Of a stretch of DNA of 64,000 nt, positions 51,612 to 60,825 are shown piece after piece; position 1 is the stretch's first letter, and every line of letters begins with the position of its first letter. The stretch lies in the NCBI RefSeq assembly GCF_900114995.1, contig NZ_FOUX01000003.1, positions 1,154,358 to 1,218,357 on the forward strand, in the 5' to 3' direction. The notes under the pieces are model-generated. The model was not told the DNA's origin, searched no databases, and saw only the letters and a program-made list of their open reading frames with translations. The position numbers were made by a program, and so were the translations under genes. Source of the stretch: Chitinophaga sp. YR627. Lineage in GTDB: Bacteria > Bacteroidota > Bacteroidia > Chitinophagales > Chitinophagaceae.

Positions 51612-52901
51612 ATGCACACAGGATTAATCATAGAAGCAGCAGAAACATATGTTGCAAAGCAATACCAGGAACATCCTCACCCTAACCTGGTCTATCATAA
51701 TTTAGAACATACAAAGCTGGTAGTTGCAGCAGCACAGCAGATTGCAGCGCATTACCGGCTGGCAGATAATGACCTGCTGATCGTATGTGTGGCCTGCTGG
51801 TTTCATGACCTTGGCTACCTGATGGGAGAAACGAAAATGCACGAGGAGAAGGGGGCCGAGATGGCGAGAGCGTTCTTAAATGTACAACAGATTCCAGAAG
51901 ATGTACAACAACAGGTGACCGGCTGTATTATGGCTACCAAAATGCCACAACATCCGCAGAACCTGCTGGAAGAGATCGTATGTGATGCAGACCTTTTCCA
52001 CCTCGGTACAAAGGAGTTCAGAGACAGGTCCCGTCTGCTCAGACAGGAAATGGAACTGTCCAGCGGCACGGAGATACCGGGCGCTGTATGGAATGCCGGT
52101 TCGCTGCGTCTCCAGGAATCACATCACTATTTTACGGCCTATTGTAAGGCGTTATTACAACAACAAAAAGACGAGAACATCGCCAAATTGAAAAGTAAAC
52201 TCGAAAAACAGGAAGAAAAGGCACACAAGAAAGATAAGGCGGCAAAACATGCAGCCGAAGACGCGCCGGTAGAAGCAGCAGTTGCTGTAGTCGTGCCAGA
52301 TGCCACCGTCACAACCGCGGAGGAAAAGAAAAAAGACAAGAAAAAGGACAAAGAGAAAGAACCGAAGCCGGGAAGAGGAGTAGAAACCATGTTTCGTACT
52401 ACCTCTACCAATCATATCCGCCTCAGTTCCATGGCCGACAGCAAAGCACACATCATGATCTCGGTGAACTCTATCATCATCTCTGTGATCCTGGGCGTGT
52501 TGTTCAGAAGATTGGAAGATTACCCTAATCTGATTATCCCTGCCTTCATCTTCCTGATGACCGGCGTACTGACCATCATCTTCTCCGTGCTGGCCACCCG
52601 TCCTAATATCAACGTAGGTAAATTCACCAAAGCTGATATTGACAGTAAAAAGACCAACCTGCTGTTCTTCGGCAACTTCCATAAGATGTCTCTGGATGAG
52701 TACACCTGGGGGATGACCGAGATGATGAAAGATAACGAATACGTATATGGCAGCATGATCCAGGATATCTATCACCTGGGGGTAGTGCTTGGCAAAAAAT
52801 ACAAACAGCTGCGTATTGCCTATAACATCTTTATGTTCGGGCTGATCATCTCCGTGGGAGCGTTCCTGATAGCAGCATTATTTTTTCCGGTGAAGAACTA
52901 A
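51612..52901 (+). CDS. HD-domain protein fused to a PycTM (Pycsar effector) domain
   Basis: 429 residues. N-terminal HD hydrolase (about 1-185): His33 (NLEHT), His65-Asp66 (CWFHDLGYL) and Asp125 (VCDADLFH) supply the metal site. A highly charged linker (about 185-255; EKKKDKKKDKEKE) joins a C-terminal PycTM domain (about 262-429): RTTSTNHIRLSSMADSKAHI, ISVNSIIISVILG and two more membrane helices (about 308-328 and 405-426). In Pycsar defence, PycTM effectors are switched by cyclic nucleotides made by a PycC cyclase; no cyclase gene lies nearby. It ends 2 bases before ppk1. HD-PycTM fusions are widespread in Bacteroidota and may have a housekeeping role. Confidence 0.88.
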   Translation: MHTGLIIEAAETYVAKQYQEHPHPNLVYHNLEHTKLVVAAAQQIAAHYRLADNDLLIVCVACWFHDLGYLMGETKMHEEKGAEMARAFLNVQQIPEDVQQQVTGCIMATKMPQHPQNLLEEIVCDADLFHLGTKEFRDRSRLLRQEMELSSGTEIPGAVWNAGSLRLQESHHYFTAYCKALLQQQKDENIAKLKSKLEKQEEKAHKKDKAAKHAAEDAPVEAAVAVVVPDATVTTAEEKKKDKKKDKEKEPKPGRGVETMFRTTSTNHIRLSSMADSKAHIMISVNSIIISVILGVLFRRLEDYPNLIIPAFIFLMTGVLTIIFSVLATRPNINVGKFTKADIDSKKTNLLFFGNFHKMSLDEYTWGMTEMMKDNEYVYGSMIQDIYHLGVVLGKKYKQLRIAYNIFMFGLIISVGAFLIAALFFPVKN

Positions 52902-52903
52902 GC

Positions 52904-54988
52904 ATGAGTAACAAGACGATTTCTATGAATGTACCGTTATATGACCGTGACCTGAGCTGGTTGTCGTTCAACTACCGCGTACTGTGTATGGCAAGAGATG
53001 AGAAAGTGCCTTTGTACGAACGGATCAAGTTCCTCTCTATCTTCTCCTCTAACCTCGATGAATTCTTTAGGGTACGTATGCCGGCTGTACTGGCTGTGAA
53101 TAAAGTACTGGATAATAATCCGGCTGCCGCCGGAGAGGAGATCATTTCTCCGGATACCCTGCCCGCTATACAGGCAGAGATCAACAGGCAGCTGGGTGTG
53201 TTCGGCCAGACGCTGACCGGACAGCTGTTACCCGCCCTTGGGAGTTACAACATACATCTTTATTACAACGAACCTATCCATACACAACATCATGAGCACC
53301 TGCGGGAATATTTCCTGACACGGGTACTCAGCTTCCTGCAACCGCTCTGGTTGCGTAAAAAGAAGCCGGAAGAAGTATTTCTGGAAAATAACCAGTTATA
53401 CCTCGTGGTGTCTGTGACAGAAGATAGCGCTCCTGATATGCAGCAGTATGCACTGGTAAATATCCCAAGTGCATTTATGCCCCGTTTTATTGAGCTGCCG
53501 GCCCTGGACAATGTCTATTACATTGCCATGCTGGATGATGTGATCAGGGATAATATCGGCTTCCTCTTCCCGGGTTATACTGTGAACGGCTGCTATAGTA
53601 TCAAGATCACCAGGGATGCAGAGACGGATATGAATGAGCTGGCCAACGATATTCTTGAACAGGTAGAGACCATGATCGTAAAACGTGAACTGGGTATCCC
53701 TACCCGTTTCCTGTTTGACGCGGCCATGCCGCTCGCCCTGCGGAAACTGCTGGCTGTTTACTTCCATATACTGCCGGAAGAGATGGTAGAGGGCGGCAGG
53801 TACCATAACCTGAAGGACCTGGCCGATCTGCCGATGCCCGTAAAGTCTCCGGCATTTGCATATCCTAAACAGTCCTCCCTGCCGGAATCCTCACTGGAAA
53901 GTACACCCCGGTTGCTGGAGGAAGTCATGAAGCGGGATATTCTCCTGCATGCGCCTTACCAGCGTTATGACTATATTCTGCGCTTCTTCAATGAAGCAGC
54001 TGTCGATCCATCCGTACAGGAAATTTATATCACCCTTTATCGTATCGCTTCCAGTTCCCAGATAGCCAATGCACTGATCAGTGCTGCGCATAACGGGAAA
54101 CAGGTAACGGTCTTTGTGGAGCTGAAAGCCCGTTTTGACGAGGCAAACAATATCCGCTGGGCAAAGAAAATGAAGGCGGCGGGCGTAAAGATCATTTATA
54201 GCATCCCCGGACTGAAAGTACACGCGAAGATCGCGCTGGTGAAACGCCGTCGCGGATACCAGTGGGATTATGCCGGTCTGATGGCTACAGGTAACTTCAA
54301 TGAAAGTACGGCCCGTTTCTATACAGACCATGTACTCATGACCGCTCACCCGGGTATGACCCAGGAACTGGAGCTGCTGTTCCTGTACCTGCAGGCAAGA
54401 GAGCAACCGGCGAAGTACAGCTATCTGACCTTTAATCACCTGCTGGTAGCGCAGTTTAACATGATGGCCCGTTTCAAACAGCTCATCAACCGGGAAATTG
54501 AAAATGCCCGTGCCGGTAAGCCTGCTAAGATCACCATTAAACTGAACAACCTCCAGGAAAAGGAAATGATCGGAAGCCTGTATGCTGCCAGTCAGGAAGG
54601 CGTAGAGATCGATCTGATCGTACGCAGCATCTGCTGCCTGGTACCCGATCAGCCGGAAAGCAGTAATATAAGGGTACGCCGTATCGTGGACCGCTACCTG
54701 GAACATGCCAGGGTCTTTATTTTCCATAATGACGGCAACGAAGAGGTCTATATGGGTTCGGCCGACTGGATGAACCGTAACCTCCACAGGCGTATCGAAG
54801 TGGTCTTCCCGATCTATGATCCGGCATTACAGCAGCAATTGAAGGAAATTATCCGTTTGCAGCTGGCTGATAATACCAATGCGGTCAGATTGGATGAGAA
54901 CATACGTAATATTGAAATAGAACCGGCAGAAGGCGCCCCGCTTGTCAACGCGCAGGCATCCATCTACCAGTATGTACAATCACTGTAA
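52904..54988 (+). CDS. ppk1: Polyphosphate kinase 1
   Basis: 694 residues, usual length. N-terminal YDRDLSWLSFNYRVL near 13-27 and FSSNLDEFFRVRMP near 46-60. The catalytic core has phospho-His440 in GLKVHAKIALV, FVELKARFDEANNI near 405-418 and a second conserved His in EHARVFIFHNDG near 600. It makes long-chain polyphosphate from ATP and can run backwards. Starts 2 bases after the HD-PycTM gene, so the two are probably co-translated. Downstream genes follow closely (17 bases or less). Confidence 0.95.
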   Translation: MSNKTISMNVPLYDRDLSWLSFNYRVLCMARDEKVPLYERIKFLSIFSSNLDEFFRVRMPAVLAVNKVLDNNPAAAGEEIISPDTLPAIQAEINRQLGVFGQTLTGQLLPALGSYNIHLYYNEPIHTQHHEHLREYFLTRVLSFLQPLWLRKKKPEEVFLENNQLYLVVSVTEDSAPDMQQYALVNIPSAFMPRFIELPALDNVYYIAMLDDVIRDNIGFLFPGYTVNGCYSIKITRDAETDMNELANDILEQVETMIVKRELGIPTRFLFDAAMPLALRKLLAVYFHILPEEMVEGGRYHNLKDLADLPMPVKSPAFAYPKQSSLPESSLESTPRLLEEVMKRDILLHAPYQRYDYILRFFNEAAVDPSVQEIYITLYRIASSSQIANALISAAHNGKQVTVFVELKARFDEANNIRWAKKMKAAGVKIIYSIPGLKVHAKIALVKRRRGYQWDYAGLMATGNFNESTARFYTDHVLMTAHPGMTQELELLFLYLQAREQPAKYSYLTFNHLLVAQFNMMARFKQLINREIENARAGKPAKITIKLNNLQEKEMIGSLYAASQEGVEIDLIVRSICCLVPDQPESSNIRVRRIVDRYLEHARVFIFHNDGNEEVYMGSADWMNRNLHRRIEVVFPIYDPALQQQLKEIIRLQLADNTNAVRLDENIRNIEIEPAEGAPLVNAQASIYQYVQSL

Positions 54989-55005
54989 AACAACCTATCC
55001 GGCTT

Positions 55006-55518
55006 ATGAAAAAATATCTGTGGCTCCCTGTTGTATTAATGCTGCTGAGTGCAGGCGTGATACATGCACAGGAAAAGCAACACCTGGACCTTGAACATAT
55101 CTATAATCCTGCTGCCGATGCGGCCGCCGATCTGGCAAAGGCACAACAACAGGCAGCAGCGCAGAATAAGCATATCCTGATAGAAGTCGGCGGTAACTGG
55201 TGTATCTGGTGTAAACGCTTCTATAAGATGCTGCACGAGGATTCCACCCTGTTATCCCAGGCAGAGAATAACTATGTGATCTATTACCTGAACTATAGCA
55301 AGGAAAACAAAAACCTGCCCCTGCTGCAGAAGCTGGGATATCCACAGCGTTTTGGTTTCCCGGTACTTTTAGTACTCGATGCTAAAGGCAATCGCCTGCA
55401 TACGCAGAATACCGGCTTACTGGAGGATGCAGATGGTTATGATAAGAAGAAAGTCGCGGATATGCTGAAGCAATGGTCGCCACAGGCACTGAATCCTGCT
55501 TTTTATACCAATCAATAA
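55006..55518 (+). CDS. Periplasmic thioredoxin-like protein
   Basis: 170 residues. Signal peptide (about 1-21, cleavage near IHA-Q). The thioredoxin fold has the redox pair Cys66 and Cys69 in GGNWCIWCKRF, and FGFPVLLVLDAKGN with the cis-Pro segment near 126. Probably a periplasmic thiol:disulfide reductase or isomerase. In the ppk1 run, 17 bases after ppk1 and 7 bases before the DUF4442 gene. Confidence 0.88.
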   Translation: MKKYLWLPVVLMLLSAGVIHAQEKQHLDLEHIYNPAADAAADLAKAQQQAAAQNKHILIEVGGNWCIWCKRFYKMLHEDSTLLSQAENNYVIYYLNYSKENKNLPLLQKLGYPQRFGFPVLLVLDAKGNRLHTQNTGLLEDADGYDKKKVADMLKQWSPQALNPAFYTNQ

Positions 55519-55525
55519 GTCCTTT

Positions 55526-56029
55526 ATGGAGCACACCCCTTTTCCACCAGCTGCCCGGGCGTTTATGCGTTTTGCCGGACAGCCGTTCAGGTTCTCGCTG
55601 TATCTGTTCTGGAAACTACCCATTGCCTGGTTATCAGGCGTCCGTCTGAAACAGCTGACGGAAACGGGGTGTGTGACCGTTATACCCTTCAGGTGGTTAT
55701 CCCAGAACCCCTTTCGCTCTACCTACTTTGCCTGTCTGGGCATGGCAGCTGAAATGAGCACCGGTTTGCCAGCCATGATGTATGTCAGAGGTGCAGCTCC
55801 CAAACGCGTATCTATGCTGGTGACTGGTATGCAGGCCAGCTTTATGAAAAAAGCGACCGGCAATACCTGGTTTACCTTTGAGGAAGGAAACATCCTCAGA
55901 GATGCGATCGCACGTACAGCCGCCAGTGGTGAACCGGAAACAGTCACCGTTAACAGCATCGGCAGAAGCCACGATGGCACAGTAATTGCCTCGTTTGCTA
56001 TTACCTGGTCCTTCAGGGGCAAGGCTTGA
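55526..56029 (+). CDS. DUF4442 (hotdog-fold) protein
   Basis: 167 residues. Pattern of DUF4442: RLKQLTETGCVTVIPFRWLSQNPFRSTYFACLGMAAEMSTG near 40-80, then FTFEEGNIL and SFAITWSFR. The family adopts the hotdog fold of thioesterases, but the usual catalytic residues are not evident. No signal peptide. Cytoplasmic, function unknown. Follows the thioredoxin-like gene by 7 bases, in the same run. Confidence 0.85.
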   Translation: MEHTPFPPAARAFMRFAGQPFRFSLYLFWKLPIAWLSGVRLKQLTETGCVTVIPFRWLSQNPFRSTYFACLGMAAEMSTGLPAMMYVRGAAPKRVSMLVTGMQASFMKKATGNTWFTFEEGNILRDAIARTAASGEPETVTVNSIGRSHDGTVIASFAITWSFRGKA

Positions 56030-56068
56030 GTACATATACCATTACAGTTCATTCTTCAATATCACCAC

Positions 56069-57472
56069 ATGAAAATTGCATTCCACGGCGCCGCACGTAC
56101 GGTTACCGGATCAAAGCACCTCATATCTCTTACGAATGGCAAAAAGATCTTACTGGACTGCGGTATGTTCCAGGGTATGGGCAGAGAGACGGACGCGATG
56201 AATGAAGAATTCGGATTTGACGCTGCTGCCGTAACCCATATGATCCTCTCACATGCGCATATAGACCACTCCGGGTTGATTCCTCTGCTGGTAAAAAGAG
56301 GTTTTAAAGGGACTATTTACTGTACGCCTGCTACAAAAGACCTGACGGAGATCCTGCTCCTGGACTCTGCAAAGATCCAGGAAGATGATACAAAGTTTAC
56401 CAATAAGAAATTACGTAAGGAAGGCAAACCGGAGATCGCACCCTTGTATACTATCGATGATGCGAAGAAAAGTATCAATGCGCTGAAAAAAGTGAACTAT
56501 AATACCTGGTTTCAGGTGGATGATGATGTGGAGGTATTCTTTACAGATGCAGGGCATATCATTGGGAGCGCAGCCGTACACCTGCGCATAACAGAGAGCG
56601 GTAAGACCTCACAGATCACATTCAGTGGCGATATCGGTCGTTATAATGATGCCATACTCCGCTCTCCGGATGTATTCCCACAGGCAGACTATATTCTGAT
56701 GGAATCGACCTACGGCAGTACCCTGCATGCAGAAGCGGCTCCGTCAGACGATCTCCTGATCAAATATATACATGATACCTGTAAGGTGAAAAAGGGAAAG
56801 CTGATCATACCGGCTTTCAGCGTTGGCCGTACACAGGAACTATTATATGCCCTTAACAGGGCGGAACTGGATGGCAAATTACCAAAGGTGGACATCTTTG
56901 TGGATAGTCCGCTGTCCAGAGAGGCAACCGACGTGGTAAGACACCATCCGGAGACCTTTAACAAGACCGTAAAGAAATTACTGGAGCGGGATGATGATCC
57001 GTTTGATTTCCCGGGTCTGCATTATATCAGTACCGGAGATGAGTCTAAGGCGCTGAACTTCCGGGAAGCACCCTGTGTGATTATCTCTGCATCAGGCATG
57101 GCGGAAGCGGGTAGGGTAAAACACCATATCGCCAATAATATCAATGACAGCAGAAATACCATCCTGATCGTTGGTTATTGCGAGCCGCAGTCACTGGGTG
57201 GCCGTCTGATGAGAGGCGCGAAGGAGGTATCTATTTATGGTACCCGTTATGAAGTAAGGGCAGATGTGGGGGTGATCCGTTCGATGAGTGCACATGGCGA
57301 CTATGAAGACCTGAGTCAGTGGTTGTCTTGCCAGGACCCGAGAGAAGTAAAGAAATTATTCCTGGTACATGGTGAATATGAGGTACAGACTATTTTCCGT
57401 AACTGGTTGCTGAAGAAAGGTTTTCAGGATATTGAGATCCCTGAACGGCATTCGGAAGTAGGATTGGGCTAA
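56069..57472 (+). CDS. MBL-fold/beta-CASP RNA-processing exonuclease
   Basis: 467 residues. Metallo-beta-lactamase core with the HxHxDH motif: His62, His64, Asp66 and His67 in SHAHIDHSGLIP. Later ligands lie in FTDAGHIIGSAAVHL and GDIGRYN. Beta-CASP motifs: FSVGRTQELLYAL near 250, SASGMAEAGRVKHH near 345-358 and the C-terminal LVHGE. The family (YSH1/CPSF-like and related) cleaves RNA. Cytoplasmic. Last gene of the ppk1 run, before a perfect bidirectional terminator. Confidence 0.93.
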   Translation: MKIAFHGAARTVTGSKHLISLTNGKKILLDCGMFQGMGRETDAMNEEFGFDAAAVTHMILSHAHIDHSGLIPLLVKRGFKGTIYCTPATKDLTEILLLDSAKIQEDDTKFTNKKLRKEGKPEIAPLYTIDDAKKSINALKKVNYNTWFQVDDDVEVFFTDAGHIIGSAAVHLRITESGKTSQITFSGDIGRYNDAILRSPDVFPQADYILMESTYGSTLHAEAAPSDDLLIKYIHDTCKVKKGKLIIPAFSVGRTQELLYALNRAELDGKLPKVDIFVDSPLSREATDVVRHHPETFNKTVKKLLERDDDPFDFPGLHYISTGDESKALNFREAPCVIISASGMAEAGRVKHHIANNINDSRNTILIVGYCEPQSLGGRLMRGAKEVSIYGTRYEVRADVGVIRSMSAHGDYEDLSQWLSCQDPREVKKLFLVHGEYEVQTIFRNWLLKKGFQDIEIPERHSEVGLG

Positions 57473-57486
57473 TAGCTTAAAGGCAT

Positions 57487-57524
57487 AAAAAAAAGCGTCT
57501 GCTGGTTGGCAGACGCTTTTTTTT
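57487..57524. terminator. Bidirectional terminator
   Basis: Perfect 16-base arms, core GCGTCTGC / GCAGACGC flanked by A8 and T8, loop TGGTTG. The T tracts on both strands serve the convergent beta-CASP and aminopeptidase genes. Confidence 0.93.
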
Positions 57525-57535
57525 ATGATTATTGC

Positions 57536-60073
57536 TTAGTTCTTTAACTCGGTGGCTACTTTCTTCATAAACTCACTTTGCTTCAGCAAAGCTGTCTTCT
57601 TATCAGGTGTAGCAAGCGCCGCTTTTTCTTCTTTGTTTCTGGCGATAGGCTGCAGAATACTTACCAGGTAGTTGTTGACCATCTTGTTATTGAACATGAG
57701 GGCCATCTTTTTGATGTCTTCCACACCCTGCAGTACCTGATCGGTATTATCTACAATGCTGAGGATAGAAAGGTACTGGATCGCAGCTTCCAGTTTATCC
57801 TGTCCGCTGGTTTCATTAAAGGTCTTCGCAAAGAAAGCAACATCGCTTTCGTTACCTTTCTGTGCATATATGGTAGTGATCGCGTTACTCAGCGCACCTT
57901 TGGAATCAGCTTCCATCTGTTTTGCCAGGGTATAGGCCTTGTCGAGGTTTAATACACCCAGACTTTCCAGGGCAGCACCGGCAGCAGCATAAGAGCGGTC
58001 TTTTACAGCAGCTTCAAATACAGACATCAGCGCAGGATCTTTCAGAGAACCCAGTTGACCCAGGGCAGCTGCACGTACCGTTGAATTATCATCTTTCTTT
58101 GCCAGTTCCTGTAAAGTAGCGAAAGCAGCTTCTTTCACCACAGGATCAGTAAGTTTCAGACCACCGATAGCCATTGCACGCAGACCATAGAATTTATCTT
58201 TCAGGGCAGCTATGACAACTTTCAGCGCGGCAGGGTTGGTGCTCTGCTCTTTCAGACAGGCCTCGATCGCTTCACGACGGTCCTGGAATTCCGGCGCGTG
58301 TGCATACTGGAAGATATAACTGTTGATATCTCTGTGTTCTTTTCTTTCCGCCAGCAGTACTTTATCACCGTCAAAGTTTACCAGATCAGGTTTGGTAGCG
58401 CAAGGCAGGGTGAAAGTGCTGGTTTTATCGAAGATAGTCACCTGGTGACGTACTTTCTTACCACCTGCGTAGATATCGATAGCTACTGGTAGCTGGAAGA
58501 GTTTATTGCCTTCCTGTTGCTGTTCTACAGTAACAGTGACAGTCTTATTAGCTTCATTAAAGGTGGACTTGATATCCAGGACAGGGTAACCCTGACCATA
58601 ATACCATTGGTTAAAGAACCAGTTCAGGTCCTGACCGCTTACTTCTTCAAAAGCCAGGCGGAGCTGGTGAGCTTCAGCTGATTTGAAGGCGTTTGTTTTC
58701 AGGTAGAGGTTCAGCGATTTGAAGAAAGCACTGTCACCTACTACATTACGCAGCATGTGCAGGATACGGCCACCTTTCTGGTAGCTGATCGCGTCAAACA
58801 TGTCTTCTTTGTCATGGTAATGGAAACGTACCAGGTCTCTGTCGCCGGAGTACTGGGCAAATTTCTCATAGCTCTGCATGGCTTTATAGGCATGATCATC
58901 TGCAGCGTCCTTACCATATTTATAAGCCATCCAGAGGTATTCGCTGTAGTCGGCGAAAGACTCATTCAGGGTCAGGTTACTCCAGGACTCGGCAGTCACC
59001 AGGTCACCAAACCAGTGGTGGAACAGTTCGTGGGCAACTACCGCTTCATTATAATTGTTGTTGTCCAGGAGCTCCCTGTCAGTTTTCTGCAGGAAATCTC
59101 CGTGGATGGTAGCGGTGGTATTTTCCATCGCGCCGGAAACATAGTCTCTTACCACTACCTGGGAGTATTTCGCCCATGGATAGTCATAACCCAGGAGGTT
59201 AGAGTAGAAGGTCATCATTTCCGGTGTGTTACCGAAGATGGCTTTTGCATAAGGGGCATATGCCTTTTCCACATAGTAATTCACCTCTTTACCTTTCCAC
59301 TGGTCTTTAATGATGGCGAAGTCGCCTACTGCCATCATGAACAGGTAAGGAGAGTGGGGGAGGTCCATTTTCCAGTTATCGGTACGGGTACCGTCAGGGT
59401 TGTTTTTCTGACTAACCAGTTTACCGTTGGAAAGGGTAGCGTATTTTTTATCAACTGTGATGCTGATTTCTTCAGTTGTCTTCTGATAGGTACGGTCTAT
59501 CGTAGGGAACCAGGCGGAGCTGGATTCTGTTTCGCCCTGTGTCCAGATCTGTACCGGTTTATTGGCGATCGCGCTGTCAGGGTTGATAAAATACAGCCCT
59601 TTAGCGTCGGTGATAGCGGAGCTGCCTTCAGATTTTACTTCTTCAGGACGGGCTATATAATCTATATAGACAACAAATGACTCTGTTCTCTGGTAAGGTT
59701 TATCCAATGCGATGTGCAGCTGTAAGCTGTCATAGGTGAATTTCAGCGGTACGTTCTTACCAGCTTTTACGATAGCCACCTGCTTGATATCCATTGCTTT
59801 AGCATCAAGGGTAAGGGAGTCGGTGGTGTAAAAGTGAGGCTTCAGCGTAAGCCAGGCTTTACCCAATAGGTATCTTTTAGCATAATCGAAACGAACATCC
59901 AGTTTAGTGTGCGTCAGGTCATGCACTTTTGTAGCGGTGGCGCGGTAGATTTTGAGGGCGGGATCTTCCTGTTGTGAAGGGGCCTGTTGAGCAGCGGCTG
60001 GCGTATAATAAATTATACCGGTAAGACCTGCTAACAGTACACTTTTAAGCGTGTGCTTCAAAGGTTTGAACAT
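57536..60073 (-). CDS. M1 family aminopeptidase with HEAT-like C-terminal domain
   Basis: 845 residues, with an N-terminal Sec signal (about 1-28, cleavage near AAA-QQ). M1 catalytic region: GAMENTT at 314-320, VVAHELFHHWFGDLVTAE with zinc ligands His348 and His352 and catalytic Glu349, and Glu371 in LNESFADY. Residues about 610-830 form helical HEAT-like repeats (DKFYGLRAMAIGGLKL, VRAAALGQLGSL, AGAALESLGVL). A periplasmic zinc aminopeptidase for peptides. The C-terminus is longer than in the minimal family. Confidence 0.95.
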   Translation of the reverse strand: MFKPLKHTLKSVLLAGLTGIIYYTPAAAQQAPSQQEDPALKIYRATATKVHDLTHTKLDVRFDYAKRYLLGKAWLTLKPHFYTTDSLTLDAKAMDIKQVAIVKAGKNVPLKFTYDSLQLHIALDKPYQRTESFVVYIDYIARPEEVKSEGSSAITDAKGLYFINPDSAIANKPVQIWTQGETESSSAWFPTIDRTYQKTTEEISITVDKKYATLSNGKLVSQKNNPDGTRTDNWKMDLPHSPYLFMMAVGDFAIIKDQWKGKEVNYYVEKAYAPYAKAIFGNTPEMMTFYSNLLGYDYPWAKYSQVVVRDYVSGAMENTTATIHGDFLQKTDRELLDNNNYNEAVVAHELFHHWFGDLVTAESWSNLTLNESFADYSEYLWMAYKYGKDAADDHAYKAMQSYEKFAQYSGDRDLVRFHYHDKEDMFDAISYQKGGRILHMLRNVVGDSAFFKSLNLYLKTNAFKSAEAHQLRLAFEEVSGQDLNWFFNQWYYGQGYPVLDIKSTFNEANKTVTVTVEQQQEGNKLFQLPVAIDIYAGGKKVRHQVTIFDKTSTFTLPCATKPDLVNFDGDKVLLAERKEHRDINSYIFQYAHAPEFQDRREAIEACLKEQSTNPAALKVVIAALKDKFYGLRAMAIGGLKLTDPVVKEAAFATLQELAKKDDNSTVRAAALGQLGSLKDPALMSVFEAAVKDRSYAAAGAALESLGVLNLDKAYTLAKQMEADSKGALSNAITTIYAQKGNESDVAFFAKTFNETSGQDKLEAAIQYLSILSIVDNTDQVLQGVEDIKKMALMFNNKMVNNYLVSILQPIARNKEEKAALATPDKKTALLKQSEFMKKVATELKN

Positions 60074-60218
60074 GATTATTAACTGTTTTAAGCCACGAAT
60101 TAACAGGATTTATCACAAATAATTGTTATTCGGGCTGTTAATATTAAACAAATCATGATAATTGGCTATTATTCGGGATCATTCGCAAAGCCCCCGCCCG
60201 GTAAGTGTTTAAAAATGT

Positions 60219-60226
60219 TATTTTTG
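60219..60226 (+). promoter_or_regulatory. -7 box for the biotin carrier gene
   Basis: TATTTTTG matches TAnnTTTG, about 25 bases before the ATG at 60251. No clear -33 element. Confidence 0.4.
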
Positions 60227-60250
60227 TTCCGATACAGCTAAAACCATGTT

Positions 60251-60751
60251 ATGATAAAAGCTATTGTGAATGGCGATCTGTCGTTTAAGGTCGCAACAGA
60301 CAAGTATGCAGTTACCTGTGATGAGCAGCCGGTGAATTGGTCGGAGATATCATTACCAGGTGGTAATCATAGTGTTATATTGAATGGGAAGAGTTATATA
60401 GCACAGGTGGCTAAGATAGACCGGGATACAAAAACGGTTACTATTATAATAGATCAGCAGGAATACGAGGTAGCCATAGAGGAGCCGATCGATCAGTTGC
60501 TGGCTGAGATGGGGATGAAAGATGCGTTGAGCCGCAAGGTGAATGACCTGAAGGCGCCTATGCCGGGATTGGTGTTGAAAGTACTGGTAGAACCAGGACA
60601 AGCGATAAAAAAAGGCGATCCGGTATTGATACTGGAAGCAATGAAGATGGAGAATGTGTTTAAAGCCGTGGCAGATGCGGTGGTAAAAGAAGTAAAAGTA
60701 AAAGAGCGCACGGCGGTGGAGAAAGGAGAGGTACTGGTTATCTTGGAATAG
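60251..60751 (+). CDS. Biotin/lipoyl-binding carrier protein (BCCP-like)
   Basis: 166 residues. An N-terminal beta-rich part (about 1-75) of the kind found in acetyl- or propionyl-CoA carboxylase biotin carriers is followed by the biotinyl domain: LKAPMPGLVLKVLVEPGQAIKKGD-like opening near 100-123 and the biotinylation motif EAMKMENV with Lys132. Biotin would be carried on Lys132 in an acyl-CoA carboxylase. No carboxylase subunit gene is adjacent. Cytoplasmic. Confidence 0.9.
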   Translation: MIKAIVNGDLSFKVATDKYAVTCDEQPVNWSEISLPGGNHSVILNGKSYIAQVAKIDRDTKTVTIIIDQQEYEVAIEEPIDQLLAEMGMKDALSRKVNDLKAPMPGLVLKVLVEPGQAIKKGDPVLILEAMKMENVFKAVADAVVKEVKVKERTAVEKGEVLVILE

Positions 60752-60786
60752 ATTTTGTAATTATTAAATCAATATAAAGCGATCAG

Positions 60787-60810
60787 GAATGACGGACTCG
60801 TCCGTCATTC
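60787..60810 (+). terminator. Hairpin after the biotin carrier gene
   Basis: Perfect 10-bp stem GAATGACGGA / TCCGTCATTC with a CTCG loop, 35 bases past the stop; no strong T tract. Confidence 0.6.
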
Positions 60811-60825
60811 GTAGTTATTTAAGTA

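Noticed and set aside
53891..54787. 298-residue open frame antisense to ppk1
   Set aside because: It shadows highly conserved ppk1 coding sequence and has no domain features.
58757..59680. 307-residue open frame antisense to the M1 aminopeptidase
   Set aside because: Complement of conserved catalytic-region codons; no start context or family resemblance.
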